A stretch of DNA of 64,000 nt, taken from NCBI RefSeq assembly GCF_008728515.1, contig NC_044978.1, forward strand, positions 8,748,452-8,812,451, given 5' to 3'. The notes beneath the pieces are model-generated. The model was not told the DNA's origin and did not search any database. It was given only the letters and a program-made list of their open reading frames with translations. The first letter of the stretch is position 1, and every line of letters begins with the position of its first letter. A program made the position numbers and the translations under genes. The stretch is from Papio anubis. Lineage: Eukaryota; Chordata; Mammalia; Primates; Cercopithecidae. This document shows positions 43,926 to 57,589 of the stretch, piece by piece.

Positions 43926-46829
43926 ATTCCAACCAAGAACTTTACAACCTCTATTTGACAAATATTTCTTATCTTATTTGTCAACTGTAGGTCTTAATTT
44001 ACCCAGCAATGAAAGTGCTTTTGTTTAAAAAATCCTGAATGTGCCTCTCATACATAATAGGGCTCCAGGAAGAAGTTTCATAAGAAAGGAATGTGACGTT
44101 GCCTGTTTATAATACCATTTTGAATCATTCATTCATTGATTCCTACATTTGTTCAAGACATATTTCCTGTCTTCTGTCTTACACTGGGGGAACAAGAACA
44201 CATAATATAACATGGTATCTGAAGGCAAAAGGTTTATGAATTGCCATTCAGTTCAGAAAAACTTACACGTAGAAAAATACAAGCATACAGAATGAATAGG
44301 GTGAGGGCATACGAAGGAAAAAGAGGACTGGATAAGAGAGACATTTAATAATAAAAGAGAAAGCATTAGGTTCAGAAAAGTTCCCCAATAAAAATTCTTT
44401 CAAAATAAGTAACATATAATTTAGTAGGAATGTAGCAACCTGACAGGAAGAAAAAAAGCTGGAAAAAATCAATGCCAAGGAAATGTTTCTTTCTCCTCTT
44501 CAGAATTCATTGTATGTAATTCCCCCCATCAAAGTGATTGCACCAACCCACTATGTCACATCTGGCCTTAAGGTTGCCCTAAGGGGCAAAAAGTAATATG
44601 CAAAGAGCCAGAGTGACAACTTTTTACCCCAGGCTTCTAAACAGCCACATGATTTCTCCTGACATAGAGGAGTTCAACAAAAACAACAAAAGTAAACAAT
44701 ATCCAATCCATTTATTTCCACATCTGGATATATGTCAATTACAATTCTGAAAAATGGAATGACAGGGAATATCTTTTCTAATTTGAGACATGAAAAATCA
44801 GAACATAGAAATGGATCTCCTGTACACTGTTTGAAAGTCGTGTCCTGTAGACCTGATGTTGCCTCTTTAAACAAGAAGTGCATGAGAAAGACTGCATTCA
44901 GTAACAGAAGTAGAATGCTGTACTTTACCTTCATCATAGTTTTCCTGTGTCTCATTACTCCCCAGTGAAACGCATCCCATCTCTCCATGCACACCATTTG
45001 CATGTCCGCCTCCAGTGGCTCCATTAGTGGTGGGCTTCTGCCTCCTGGAATGTCACTCCTCTTCTCACGGTTTCTTGCCTAGAGGCCCTGTCCCTTAGCT
45101 TCCTCAGGTGATGCTGAACCTACCAATCATGATTTTTTTTTTTTTTTTTCAAAACACCATCCCTTTTGCAGAACACTGTGGCATATTGATATATTCAATT
45201 CCGTAGGAGCAGAACATATGATTTTATTATATGTATCCGGTATAGAATCACAACCAGTAGCACACATGTCTACACACAGAAAACAAGCTGTTTGGCGGTT
45301 TTGGAGTTTCCTGTTAATATTCATTTGCTGCTTGTTCATTCATTGTATCATCTGCCAGCTCTCACTCGCAGGCAAGTAGGAGTAAGTGCCAAGGGTTTAA
45401 GAAAATTGTATAGAAGACAACTTAAACTGGGGAAATTCGATCCATTTCCTTCATTTGGTTTTAAAAGGTAGGAAGGGAAACCATGGACCAAAGGTGCAGA
45501 ATTCAGAAATAGGTGGCCACTGATTTAGGCTCCAGTGCTAGGCACAGGTTTTCTGCAGCCACTCTCCCAAAAGTAAGTCTATTGTGCTCACACTTTTCTC
45601 TAACTCATTTGTTAAATAAATACTACATATTTAGTATTTTAATTAAAAAGGAGCAAATCATGTGAATCTTGACTTCCTCCAGCATCAATTGGTGAGACTG
45701 ACCCTGAAGATCAATAATATGTTATCATTTTTAATATTACATAAATGTAATTAGTGTTATGAAGGTAGGGTATAAGAACAATCATTTATCTCGAGATTGA
45801 GATTGGGCCTCTACCACCTGGAATATGTTAACTAAATTTAAGAAGTTTCTTCTGGTCACTAAATACAGGTAACACATTAAGGTTCCAAAGGGAATACCAG
45901 AAAGTTTCCAGTTTCACTTTACTACATTTTAAAGAGAGATGGCTATCTTATTATTTTGATATTAACAGAGTTGGGAATTTTCTAATATCTGTCAGACAAT
46001 ACCTTGGAAGCTTCCATAATCTTAATTTTTCTGCTACATTTGTTCCCTTTACTTTGCACTCATATGGCCTGCAGCTCTTTTGTAAAATGTGGGGTTTGGC
46101 AGGTGCTAAGTGCATAGCAGGGACTTACTAAATACTGGATTATTCACTAATGAAGAATTCTGTTTTTAAAAATATGTGTAATATGCCAAATAATTTACAT
46201 TCTATTCATAAATACAGGTGGCAAGACTGAGGAATGGTGTATTCCCTGCTCCCTATTCTCATCATGATTCTTAAATTACAATCAGTTTTTTTTTCCCTGA
46301 CAGTCACAACAAATCACAGAGCCCACAGTATACAGCTTGCATGATCTTCATACATCCCTTTGATGCTTCAACTTTACTTTGCTAACTGTTGCAAAGTATC
46401 AACAGAGATTTGCAAATGAAGGGCAATTTTCTCCAACTGTTCCTTATGAATCATATAAAATATATTTTTTCCACCATAACAGTGGTTGTATGGTAATAAG
46501 ATGATAATGCAAATCATAAAATACAATAACAATCAAAATAAGTGCAAATAATTAGTTAATTCTAGCATTTGAAAAATGGTCCATTTGGTTTCAGTGAATA
46601 TTTCTCCACATTTAAATTCAAATCTTCTTTACGTAGACACTAATCGATTCATCAGTCCTCACCAATGCTGAAGAACATATTGATGAAAGTTCTTATCTTA
46701 AATGTAGACATACTTATTTTCTTTAGAGACTAATTAAATATTCATTATAAGTATAAAGATTTATTGAAAATAAATATTCATAATATAATGACAATAATAA
46801 AGAAAAGAAGGGAGAGGAAAGCTGCCAGC
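43926..46829. other. Unassigned DNA with an isolated T run
   Basis: About 2.9 kb without a recognised element or gene. A 19-base T run starts near 45131 with no Alu attached. The 116-codon minus frame at 44674-45024 and the 78-codon plus frame opposite it show no domain. Confidence 0.35.
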
Positions 46830-46985
46830 CGACTACTAAGCTGAGCACATTAAATGGTTTAACTGATTTAGTCCTAGAATATCAAACGCTCTCTTATCCC
46901 CATTTCCCAATGAGGAGATGGAGATACAACATCTAAAGGAAACATTCAAAGAGCTAGCAAATGGAAGAGAAATTCTTAACTACCA
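46830..46985 (-). repeat. MIR SINE
   Basis: Reverse complement of MIR: 'gctgagcacattaaatggtt', 'ttatccccatttcccaatga' and 'gagctagcaaatggaaga'. Confidence 0.6.
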
Positions 46986-47368
46986 TGACTATTGCCTCCC
47001 TAAAGATATGTAGAATTTTCTAGACCTTTATCTAGAATTCTAGACCTTTCCTTTTAAAAAAAAAGTATGTTATATTCCAAACAGCAAACTGATGAAGTAT
47101 TTCCTTCCGTATTAAACTTAAGTACCTCAGCATACATTTAAATTTATTTTCTTCTATTATATTTTTAGTGGATAGTCATAGCTGTGTAAGAGATTCTGAC
47201 ACACTTAAATTCACTTATAACTTTTTTGTGACTTCTTCCAAATATACTGTATTTATTTTTTATTCTGAAGTCCAAAAGAATAATCACCCTACTAAGGATT
47301 TCATCAGAATTAGATGTAATGGACAGTCCCACAGAGATTTCTATGTATGTGGTCATTATTTATTGTAT
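46986..47368. other. Unassigned AT-rich DNA
   Basis: No repeat or gene recognised. A short direct repeat 'attctagaccttt' occurs at 47018 and 47037. Confidence 0.45.
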
Positions 47369-47378
47369 TCCTGTAGCA

Positions 47379-47676
47379 ATTTTTTTTTTTTGAGATAGAG
47401 TCTCACTCTGTCACCCAGGCTGGAGTGTAGTGGTGCAATTCCGGCTCACTGCAACCTCTGCCTCCCAGGTTCAAGCAATTCTCCTGCCTCAGTCTCCTGA
47501 GTAGCTGGGACTACAGGCACCTGCCACCACATCCAGCTAATTTTTATTTTTTTTTTAGTAGAGACAGGGTTTCACAATGTTGGCCAGTCTGGTCTCGAAC
47601 TCCTGACCTCAGGCGATCTACCCACCTTGGCCTCCCAAACTGCTGGGATTACAGGTGTGAGCCACCACGCCCGGCC
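47379..47676 (-). mobile_element. AluS-type SINE, antisense
   Basis: Full-length Alu flanked by perfect TCCTGTAGCA at 47369-47378 and 47677-47686. Decayed CpGs. Confidence 0.96.
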
Positions 47677-47864
47677 TCCTGTAGCACTTTTATGCCCCTG
47701 ACTAGAGTATTAGCTAATGATTCCAGAACTCTTTTAACCCAAGACCATTTTTTAAAAAAAATGTTGTTAGCTATCCTGTTCTAACTTGTATCAGAGCTAC
47801 TTGTACACGAACATTTTATTTTCCTACACTAGCTTTCCCACTGGAATTCGGGATCTAGACTCTG

Positions 47865-48060
47865 CAGGGGGTTCAGACATATGCTCCTTTATTATAAGCT
47901 GTGTGATCTTGGCAGGTAGATCACTTAAGGTCCGTGTCTCAGTGTCCTGCCCTGTTCAATAAGATTTACACTGGAACCTATCTCATATAGTTGCGTGACA
48001 GTGAACATATATGAAGATTTAGAAGAGTAATCAGCACAGGAAAAGCATTACCTATTGGCT
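47865..48060 (+). repeat. MIR SINE
   Basis: Sense MIR: 'agctgtgtgatcttggcagg', 'agtgtcctgccctgttcaat', 'ggaacctatctcatatagtt' and 'agagtaatcagcacagg'. Confidence 0.7.
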
Positions 48061-48999
48061 GCTGCTATTACTGCTTCCACTACTAACCCTATTACTATAC
48101 CATTTTCTACGAAGCTATCTTAAAACTGTCCCATTCTCAAGCCCCTTCAATTTTCCTCTAATCCCTCAGTCTCAGTAGGTCACCCAGGTTTCTTCAGTGT
48201 TCCAGAGAAAATGGGGGCCTTTGGGACAGAAATCTTCCTAACTTCTCACCACATTCCTCTCAAACTACTAAGGGACTTTATATCCCTCTCTTTCTCCCAT
48301 CACAGAGGAGAAAGTCCTCTACTAGTCTTTCTAGTACTTCCTTTACATTTTCTCTTCAACCTTATTTTAAAATAAATGAAATGAAACCTTATTTTAAAAG
48401 AAAAGAAATAACTTGCAGGAGAGTAGATTACTGCTTTCCATCTCTCTACAGCCAGGATTCTTGAAATAGTACAAGAATCTACACTTTCCTCCTCCACTTC
48501 TCTCCTTTTCATTCCCCCTTAGCCACCAGGGTTTGACGTCCTCTCCAGCCATCTCCCAAAGCTGCTCAGGGAAGAACCCATCATGTCTTAGCTGTTCATA
48601 TTTGATGGGCATTTCTTGTTCTTTATCATAGTGAACCTCGTTACATGTAACGTGGCTTAACCACATTCTTCTTTTTATAATGCTTGCTTCTCAGTTTCCA
48701 TGACATCATGGCTGTCCTGTTTTTCTCTTCCCATCTCTTTTACTTGACTCTCTTTCTCCTCATACTTAAATTTAATATTTTCAAAATTCTCTGTAACTTA
48801 TTTTTCTTTTCAATTTTACATAGCCTCTCAGTTTTATCTTTAAGCTGATGTTACAGACCTCTTTTCTTAATCTGATCTATGTATTTAATTACACACTGAA
48901 CATCACTGAATCTTATAAAATAGAACTCCTGATACCTTTAAAACCCATTTTTGGTTCTCCATTCCTAATATTGCTACTAAGGGAGGCAGATGATAAGGC
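48061..48999. other. Unassigned pyrimidine-rich DNA
   Basis: No recognised element. The 90- and 70-codon minus frames near 48300-48666 reflect the base bias. Ancient L2 is possible but not traceable by eye. Confidence 0.3.
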
Positions 49000-49240
49000 A
49001 AAAAGAGCAAAAGATTGGGATTTGGGCTGACTCTAATTCAATCTGGCTCCAATCTACACTGGCACAGGATCTTAGTGAAGATACTTGTCCTTTCTGAGCC
49101 TCAGTTTTGTCTCTAACTGGACATAATGACGTCAACTACATAAGATCCTGATGAGGGGGAAATGAGATGGTGTTTGAAAGGGACATAAAACATTGTTCAG
49201 AACTTAATAGAAATCAGCAAGTATATTTTATTTTCAGTTA
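49000..49240 (+). repeat. MIR SINE
   Basis: Sense MIR: 'gactctaattcaatctggct', 'tttctgagcctcagttttgt', 'ctctaactggacataatgac' and 'ggacataaaacattgttcag'. Confidence 0.65.
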
Positions 49241-49269
49241 TAACAGGTTTTTAAAAAATTTCGTCTAGA

Positions 49270-49870
49270 GTAAAACAATGGTTTCCTAACTGGCCCCTGC
49301 CTCCACTCTCCTGTCCTGTCCAATCCTGGCTTCACACTGTAGCTAGACATCGTTCTCAACACAAATTTTATCACATCACTTGCTCACATGGAATTTCCCA
49401 TGGACCCCACAGTGCCTAATGGGTTAGGTAAATGCCCCTCACCTTTCAACCCCTGGTCCTTCATGACTCCTTTCCCAGGATCTTGTCCTGTTTGACCTCC
49501 ATAGGCCTCATGATCGATTGCTGAAAGCCATGCATTCTCTCAGGCTACTTTTTTGTTTTTGTTTTTGTTTTTTTTTTAACATCTGTTCTTCCCTCTTCAC
49601 TTAGCTTCTGCTTGTCCAGCTAGAAAATTTCTAGTAACCCTTGTAAGATTCAGCTCACATGTGTTTCCTTTCTGATATTTTTCCTGAGATAGCAGAATTA
49701 CTTCTCCACTATGTTCCCATCCTACCTTGCACAATCTCAGTTTCAGTCTTTATTTCATTAGATTGTCATCATTCATATTCATATGTCATCTCAACTGTTG
49801 GTCTTATTACATCATGTCTTCCCATCCTTGGTAGAAAGTAGGCACCCTCTAACTATTTGCTAAATGAATT
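49270..49870 (+). repeat. L2 LINE, 3' part
   Basis: 'gtttcctaactggcccctgc', 'tccttcatgactcctttccc', 'cagctcacatgtgtttcctt' and 'ccttggtagaaagtaggcac' run in the sense order of L2 from the coding end to the 3' terminus. An internal T/GTTTTT-rich patch lies at 49551-49577. Confidence 0.65.
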
Positions 49871-49984
49871 AGTGAAAAAACAATGATCCAAGTCAGCCCC
49901 TACTAGACTGTAAGTGCATGATATACATATCTTCGTATCACATAGCACTTGTATCTCAAAATACTGCCCAACACTTAATGATTT

Positions 49985-50150
49985 CTAATTATGTACCGGG
50001 TATAGGTTTAAGCACTTTACTGCATTCATTTAATTTTCTCAATAACTTTAAAAGGCAGGTACCAGCAAAGAGAAATTTGATAAATTTACTCAGGTGGAAC
50101 AGCTTGGATTGAAATGCAGTCAGTTGACTCTAGAGCATGAACTTTTAACT
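49985..50150 (-). repeat. MIR SINE fragment
   Basis: Reverse complement of MIR: 'gtataggtttaagcacttta', 'aataactttaaaaggcaggt' and 'gcttggattgaaatgcagtc'. Confidence 0.6.
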
Positions 50151-51993
50151 AGTATACAATATTTTGATATGACTATAGAAAGTATAGAGTATTTCAACAG
50201 AAGCAAATATTTTAAAAGCTATGAGTATATATGTGTTACATGAGTGTATATGTTATGACTTTCCTCTTGATCATAACACATATATATTCATACAACACAT
50301 ATCTAAGACATTTTTTAGTTCCAGATGGAATGATTTGGGTTATCTCACCAACTTTAAATCCTTCCTTTTATATAGAGCCTCCAAGGAATCAAATAATTGG
50401 CAATATATTAGCTGCAGGATTTAAATTACACAGTGTAGTTTAACACAAAGAAATTAATTGAAAAGCTTTTAAGAAAATCACGTTCTTCTCAAGTAAACGT
50501 TGCTACCTGGGACAAAGACTAGCTGGCGGGTTTATGGAGAATAGGGTTTTTCTAAACCAACCTGGGATTTGCTGTAAATAATATATGCACCTACCATACT
50601 ACGCTTTAATTTTTTTTATGGTCTGTGTAAACATAATGAGACTTCTGATTAAATTTCTTTGGAATTATACTCTCTTATATTACACTTTTAAAAGCTTCTT
50701 TTTAAAACCCCATAGGAAAACATATTTCCTTGGTACCTATTTAAATAATATAGTAGGACCTTTTTACAGTGAAATTTTTTTTTTGTTATCTATTAGTCTC
50801 ATTTATGTTGAAGTAAGTGGTATTTCAACATAGCTGTGAATTCATTCTACAACTCTCCAAAAAGAATATTTTGTATTGTTTGCTCAAAACACAAATCAAA
50901 CAAAATCTTTGTATTCATTTATAAAATAAAAAAACATGAAAGCTTGTTCAATTAACAAAAAAATCAAAATATCATGCACTAATTCTTACAGATATTTACA
51001 TAAGAAAGGCAAGTCTATGTAGTTCTAATACTGCTGGCAATAAATGTTTCTTCCAAGATCTACACATCCTGTGGACATTTGGAAAACAATAAACTGTTGC
51101 CTTTGGTTGGCCGGTTTCTCTTCTAAATGTACTCTCTGCCAAGGAAGATGATGTAAGATGTAATAAATCTAACATTTTACTCATAGTTATCTAAATTCAG
51201 TCAAACTGTTAGAAAAGAAATGCTTTTATCTTACACAATTTAAGAAATAATTCTTCATACTAAGCTATCATTTCAAATATTTCAAACGTTTTAATTCATT
51301 TGCTTACTAAGTTTCTCAGAGATTATATATTTATTGAATATACTGATGAACACCCTATGGACTGAATATTTTTGAAGTTGAAGCAATCAACTTATTATTT
51401 AAAACAATGTTGTTCTCAGGACTCGGTGCACAATGACAACAGTAACCAATTCATTGGTTAGTATACCCTGTCAAATGATTTTAAAGAATGACTTCAGCAA
51501 AATATTTTATCATGATGTGCAATTTAAACATTTGCAAAATGCCTTTTTTGATCCAGGAACTCTTCTAAGGGGTGGGTTAGAGAATCTCCAGAAATTGCAT
51601 TTTAGTGGGAGAAGAAGACAGTCAACCCCCTTACAGTCCTTCTCGTTGGAACCTAGACAAAGAAATCTAATAAAGAATTTAATTATCAATTTACTACCTA
51701 CATTGACATAGGCTAATGGATTTGTTGACTGTCAAAACAAAGGATGACAAATGATTCGGAGCAGCATCAACCTAATACCTGCCAGTTTAGGGCCTTAGGA
51801 TCCAGGGGTCACATGCCTCCAGTTTCTATGAATTGTTAAGAAAGTTTGTTATTGCCTTGCTAGTAGTGTGAATTTATTCAGTACGATATCTACATATTTT
51901 CTATAGTAATAAACACTTTAATAATTGTAGCCTCGTATCGTATACCAAGAGAAGCAATAATCCTGAGAAACCTGTGAATCTTGCAACAATTTC
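50151..51993. other. Unassigned AT-rich DNA
   Basis: No gene or mobile element recognised. The hydrophobic frames at 50221, 50585 and 51433 have no gene context. The 92-codon frame at 51433-51711 has an L2-like 'gatccaggaactcttctaag' word but no domain. Confidence 0.35.
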
Positions 51994-52292
51994 TTTTTTT
52001 TTTTTTGAGATGTAGTTTCATTCTTGCTGCCCAGGCTGGAGTGCAATGGCACAATCTCGGCTCATCGCAACCTCCGCCTCCCGGGTTCAAGCAATTCTCC
52101 TGCCTCAGCCTCCCCAGTAGCTGGGATTATAGGCATGCGCCACCACACCACGCTTGGTTAATTCTGTATTTTTAATGGAGACGGGGTTTCTCCATGTTGG
52201 TCAGGCTAGTCTCAAACTCCCAGCCTCAGGTGATCCGCCCATCTTGGACTCCCAAAGTGTTGGGATTACAGGCTGAGCCACCGTGCCTGGCC
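51994..52292 (-). mobile_element. AluS-type SINE, antisense
   Basis: Full-length Alu with imperfect flanking repeats: CAACAATTTCTT before and CAACAAGTTCTT after (one mismatch). Scattered substitutions such as 'agtctcaaactcccagcct' mark it as older than AluY. Confidence 0.94.
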
Positions 52293-52991
52293 ACAACAAG
52301 TTCTTAACCTGAGCCAACTTTCAATTCATTTCCCAACGATAAATTGTGATTTACACAATGTTCTCTTTCTTATCTGAACCTTTCCCTGAGTAGCTTCCAG
52401 GGCAGTGGCCCTGGCATGCGTAGACACAAGCCTGTTGGGAGTCACAGTCTACCTATCCCTCACCGAAGAGTCAAGCTAGCATTTCTCAATGTTCTTCCCC
52501 ATTGCCCCTGAACTATAGAAGTAGGACCTTTGGCTGAGTTCAAGCCTCACCCTGATCTAAATAAACCAGGATGACGGTTGCTTCTGCTTAGGTGCCTCTA
52601 ATTTCTCCTTAATTAGTATAGGGAGTGTATACAGGTCAATTGTCAAGCATGTCTCCTCTATCAGACTCTGTGCTATGTGATGTGAGAGTAATAGATGCAT
52701 GTGTTATTTTCCAGAAACAGTCCCCAAATCTCAGTGAGCCTGGTTTTAGTTTTACACCTGGCCTTCCGAATTTGGTAGCAGAAACACTTTTCCCATTGAC
52801 TGAGGTAAGTTTAATCTCTTGTTTAACATACATGCCAGACAAAGCAAACAACCAACCAAAAGATGAAAACAAGTCCTGAGTGAAAGTGATATTTTCAGAT
52901 TAGTATATAAATAATGGTAAAGGTTTCTGTTTATCAGCCATCTCTGAAGTAGCAGCAGAAAGAAGAGGGGATTCTACAAAAGCCACGATCT
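52293..52991. other. Unassigned DNA
   Basis: No repeat or gene recognised. Overlapping 84-codon (+) and 78-codon (-) frames at 52625-52879 are mirror frames without domains. Confidence 0.35.
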
Positions 52992-53278
52992 CTAGGTGGG
53001 GTGGCTCTCACCTGTAATTGCAGCTACTCAGGAGGCTGAGGCAGGAGGATTGCTTGAGCCCAGGAGTTCAAGACCAGCCTGGGCAACATAGTGAGACGCC
53101 ATCTTTTAAAAAGTTTATAAAACACTAGCTGGGCATGGTGGTGCACATTTGCAGCCTCAGCTACTCAGGAGGCTGAGGCAGGAGGATGACTTGAGCTCAA
53201 GGAGGTCGAGTCTGCAGTGAGCTATGATCTCAGCACTGCACTCCAGCCTGGGTGATAGATTAAGGCCCCGTCTCCAAA
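52992..53278 (+). mobile_element. AluJ SINE, sense
   Basis: Old Alu with AluJ-type states: 'gattgcttgagcccaggagt', 'aagaccagcctgggcaacat' and 'gtgagctatgatctcagcac'. The left end is decayed and the head missing or altered. The A tail is broken into AAATAAATAAATATT. Confidence 0.92.
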
Positions 53279-53384
53279 ATAAATAAATATTAAACAAAAT
53301 TAAAAAGCCAGGCTGTAATTACCTTACTCCTTGTATTTATTCTCCAGGTAAGAACCAGAGTAATTTCTGGTAAAATTGCAACTT

Positions 53385-53760
53385 AGGTTATTTTACTCCT
53401 TCTTGGAAAATTCTCCAAAGGCTTCTCATCTCACTCAGGCCCCTATCACATCTTTGACCCTAACCACAGTATTCTCATCACTGCTACTTCCTTTACTGGA
53501 AAAGCTCTTCCCATAGATGTCCATGTGGTTTGGTCCATCACTTTCTTCCAGTATTCATTCCAATGCTCCCAATTTCCTTTTCCTGCTTTTTTTCAATAGC
53601 ACTTATTACAATTTCACACAGCACCTATTTTACTTATTTATTTTTTGTCATCTCTCTCCCCACTAGAACAGAAGCTCCCCAAAAGCATATATTTTTGTCT
53701 CCTTTGTTCACAGATACAGTCAAGCACACTGTAAATATTAAACCTCGTGTTCAGTGAATA
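53385..53760 (+). repeat. L2 LINE, 3' part
   Basis: 'aaaggcttctcatctcactc', 'agcacttattacaatttcac', 'ccccactagaacagaagctc' and 'ttgttcacagatacagtcaa' follow the sense L2 order to its 3' end. The 75-codon frame here is L2 text. Confidence 0.75.
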
Positions 53761-53924
53761 AGTATATAATTACTTTATTGCAAAACAATTCACTTCTCTC
53801 TAGCACTCAGTCTAAAGCTTCCACTGTTACTACCTCTGTCTTTATTAGTATGAGGTTTGATCCTCATGGCTTCAACTTGAGTGATGTCCCTCTAGGTGAT
53901 GCATCTGTGTTCCTGGAATGAGTT

Positions 53925-54190
53925 TAATCCCTGAGCAGGAACAGAAGCAAGGAAACCATTTAGAACACTACTGCAATAATCTGTGGGAGAGATAATTGGC
54001 TTAAGCCATGTGCTCGTACATGGATAAATGTGGTGATGAGAACTGCTTCTAATTGTTCCTATTTCTCAATAAGCCACAATGTTCTCAACTGAGCATGGAA
54101 ATTAGAGAGAAGGTGGCTAGAGGTTTGGAAAGAAGGGAGTTTGGTTTGTTACCGTATATAGTCATCTAAGAATCTGGAAAATTCATAAAC
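53925..54190 (-). repeat. L2 LINE fragment
   Basis: 'cactactgcaataatctgtg' and 'gataaatgtggtgatgaga' follow the reverse complement of the L2 coding region. It lies head to head with the preceding L2 piece. Confidence 0.45.
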
Positions 54191-54248
54191 AGAAATGTAG
54201 TGTGATTTTGGCAGAGCACCGTGTACCCATTTGCTGTAATGATCTTGA

Positions 54249-54544
54249 TTTTTTTTTTTTTTAAGACAGAGTCTCACTCTGTCGGCCAGGCTGGAGTGCA
54301 GTGGCATGATTTCAGCTCACTGCAACCTCCGTCTCCCGGGCTCAAGCAATTCTCCTACCTCAGCCTCCCTAGTAGCTGGGATTACAGGCTTGTGACACTA
54401 CACCCAGCTAATTTTTATATTTTTAGTAGAGATGGGGTTTCACGGTGTTGGCCAGGTTGGTCTGGAACTCCTGACCTCAGGTGATCCACCCATCTCGGCC
54501 TCCCAAAGTGCTGGGATTACAGGCATGAGCTACTGTGCCCAGCC
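54249..54544 (-). mobile_element. AluS-type SINE, antisense
   Basis: Full-length Alu with flanking ATCTTGA at 54242-54248 and 54546-54552. A second T run follows at 54553-54567. The 87-codon plus frame is Alu text. Confidence 0.95.
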
Positions 54545-54568
54545 AATCTTGAATTTTTTTTTTTTTTT

Positions 54569-57500
54569 GAAAAATCCAATTAGCATAGCCTTGTGTCGGC
54601 TGCATGGGTGAAGGCATAGGTAGAGTTGAACTTAACCTTAACATTTGGCCTCGCAGATTCCAGGAAGTGTGTAAGGGGTGAAGGAGTCGATAGTGCAAGC
54701 ATTAGAGTGATTACAGTGATGAGATGAGTCCTTTAAGCCAGGTAGGAAAAAAAAAAAAAAGGATCGAGGAAGAGTGAAAAGTGTTAGAATTAAAGATTGT
54801 GAGCTCCCAGAGAGTGAAAGCATTACTGGACCACAGGAAGTCATGGTTGGGTGGCATAATTGTAATTGAGACAGCTGACTAATTCTCACTTTGATAACAA
54901 CAAAGTCAAGGTATGAATGTGACTAACATGTGATTAAGGCACTGAAAGATTCAGGAGTTTTAAAAAATTGTCTAGATTGATATAAAATCACCAATCATTA
55001 CGACTAGAGAAGGTATGGTGACAGTAATCCAAGAGACACATACTCCAAAAATGAGGAATTAAGAGTGAAGGGAGGAGCTAATGACAGAGGATCAATCAGC
55101 ACAAGGGAATTCCTTGAGCGTTGGAACCATTCGGTATCTTGTTTGTGGTAGCGGTTACAAAAAAGTGATTTTAGCTGGGCACATTGTTCTGCTAAATAAC
55201 TCTTTGTAAGAAAGGAGGAGAATGGATATTGCATAGTCAATTTACAGCCTCTTCCATAAATACCAGTTATATGGCCTCAAAACAGACAACTGGTGTTTTA
55301 CAAACTGCATTATAAGGAACACTGATGTCTTAAAGTACCTTAATAGGTGTTCCATCAATAAAGGGTTCCATGATCACTGAGGTTCAGGAAATCCCAAGTT
55401 AACAAAACTTAATCTGGTATATTTATATCAGTACTTCTCACAGTCTTTAATAATTTAATGTGCACTGTCAATCACCAAAAAAGAGATTTCAGTATGTAGT
55501 TCCCACATTTTATTGATCATTTCACTTTTTTAAGAACAATTATTATAACATCTGTTATATGCTAGGTTTCCTGCAAACGTCGTTTGGGACAGGCTGTTGA
55601 AGATAGTATCCATTGTTCTCAAGGGCATGAGGGGCGGGGTGTGCATGTCCATTGGTTGCTGATGAGGATGTAAATGAGTAAAATAATCACTCTATTTTAG
55701 GATGCAAACTTTTTCCTTAGGATTTTCTTCTAAGGAAATTATGACCATGCGCAAGGAACTAACTATAAATATGTTCGTGGACGAATGTGGTAAAAAATAG
55801 AAATAGAATGAATGCATAATAGATTATTGCTTAAGTTAATTATGGTGAGTCTATACACATAGTGGGAATCTGCAAAGGTATTTAATGTGTCATAGTAGCA
55901 AAATGTGTAATGAATGGAAAATATATTGGTTAATAAACAAAGGCAGGTTATTAAAATGATGCACAGTATCTATGTAGGGTCTATGTTTGCTTTAAAAACA
56001 TGGATGTGTGTATATATGTTTGATGAACAAAAAAGCACAAAATATACTGAAAAGTGTTATATCTGCATGGTGGGATTATGAGTGAATTGATTTATCACCT
56101 GCAAATTATTTACCAAATTTCTGTGGCAATCACACAACATGTAATATTTAAAGAATGGTTCAATTCTTTGTGTATGTGCAGAATTTTTGTTGATTGTAAT
56201 TTCCCCTGAATACAATGCTCAAAATTGTTGCTTCAATTGTACTACAAAGATTGAGTTAATATTTTGGAGACTAATCAAAGGATTGGTAATCTTCTTTCTG
56301 TATTATTTATATATAAAATATGATGTATTAGAAAAATGGTTAGTCATACCATGAAATTAAACTACTTTCAAAAGTGTTCCAATATAATCTAGTAATGCTA
56401 TTAACTTTTATTTTTAATCATCACTTGAATCAAGGGCTTATGGAGAACTGTCAGAACTACACTGTAAAAAATGGAATATCTCCAGGTTATTTTAGCTATT
56501 AATAATTTTGCAATATTTTATGCCAGAGCAGAGCCATTTCCTTGTTCCAAGTCTCTGCTGGGCATTAGTCATTAGATATGGGGCAGTACTCAAACATTCA
56601 TGCACAAACTTTCTTCAGACCACGTATACTTTTCCTCTTTTAATAAGGAATCTAAATATTGCAATGATTTTAGCAAAAACTGTGGATTTATTCGGTAAGA
56701 TCTGAATATTTTATTACCAAAAAAAAATTATGTGAAGATTTGTTGTGCTATATTTTCAGCTGGAGTTTCACGTGGCTCTCAAAACGCCCATACCGTACTT
56801 CATGCCAAAGATAAATTTAAAAACTGCCTTAGGACCCATGCATGCATCCACATGTTGGACATAGAGTCAAAAAAGATGGTGCTAGTGTTTTTATCACTGA
56901 CATTTTACTTCAAATTGAAAGAAATTTCCATTTTGAGAGAAAGGTATAATTGAAAAATTTGGGCAACCTCATACTTTTCTATCTCTGGTCTTGGGATAAC
57001 TGAATCCTATACACGAATGTAGTATCTGTAGGCACAATTAATTGTCTAAACTCTCTTAAAATTAAAGAACTAAATATAACTTTGATGCCACCATTTCCAA
57101 GAGAGATTTTTAGAGTTGAAGTAGCTAAACCTCACATACAGCAGTAACTGTGTAAAGGTAGGCAGCTTTTATTGGCACGTATAGGGAAATCCCTGATAGT
57201 CTTGCAATTTTTACCTTTTTACTGTCAGAGCTTAATATGGAATTAACGTACTTATTGCAAAGAAATTATATAGCTAAACACTTGGAATGTGAACAGTGTG
57301 CCTGCCTTGGGTTTTATTTTATGCTGTGTTGCTGTATCTCTGTTATAGCAAAAGAACAAGAACAGAGAATAGAACTTTGACCTTCGTTGGAAAATGCTAT
57401 AAATATGAACACAATACATTACATTTTGGACCAAAAATGTTATTGTCTTTAGATCATCTTAACTAATATTTCAGCTTCATTCCCATAATAAATAATTCTA

Positions 57501-57589
57501 GACAAAGTATATTTAAAGATTTTCTAATAGTCTTCATTTGAAAAATGTGTATGCTGCAGACAAGTATTTCTGATAATGCACTTCACTCA
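54569..57589. other. Unassigned AT-rich DNA
   Basis: Three kilobases without a recognised gene or element. An A run lies near 54749-54762. Small frames (54638-54889, 55004-55240, 56508, 56732) show no domains. Confidence 0.35.
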
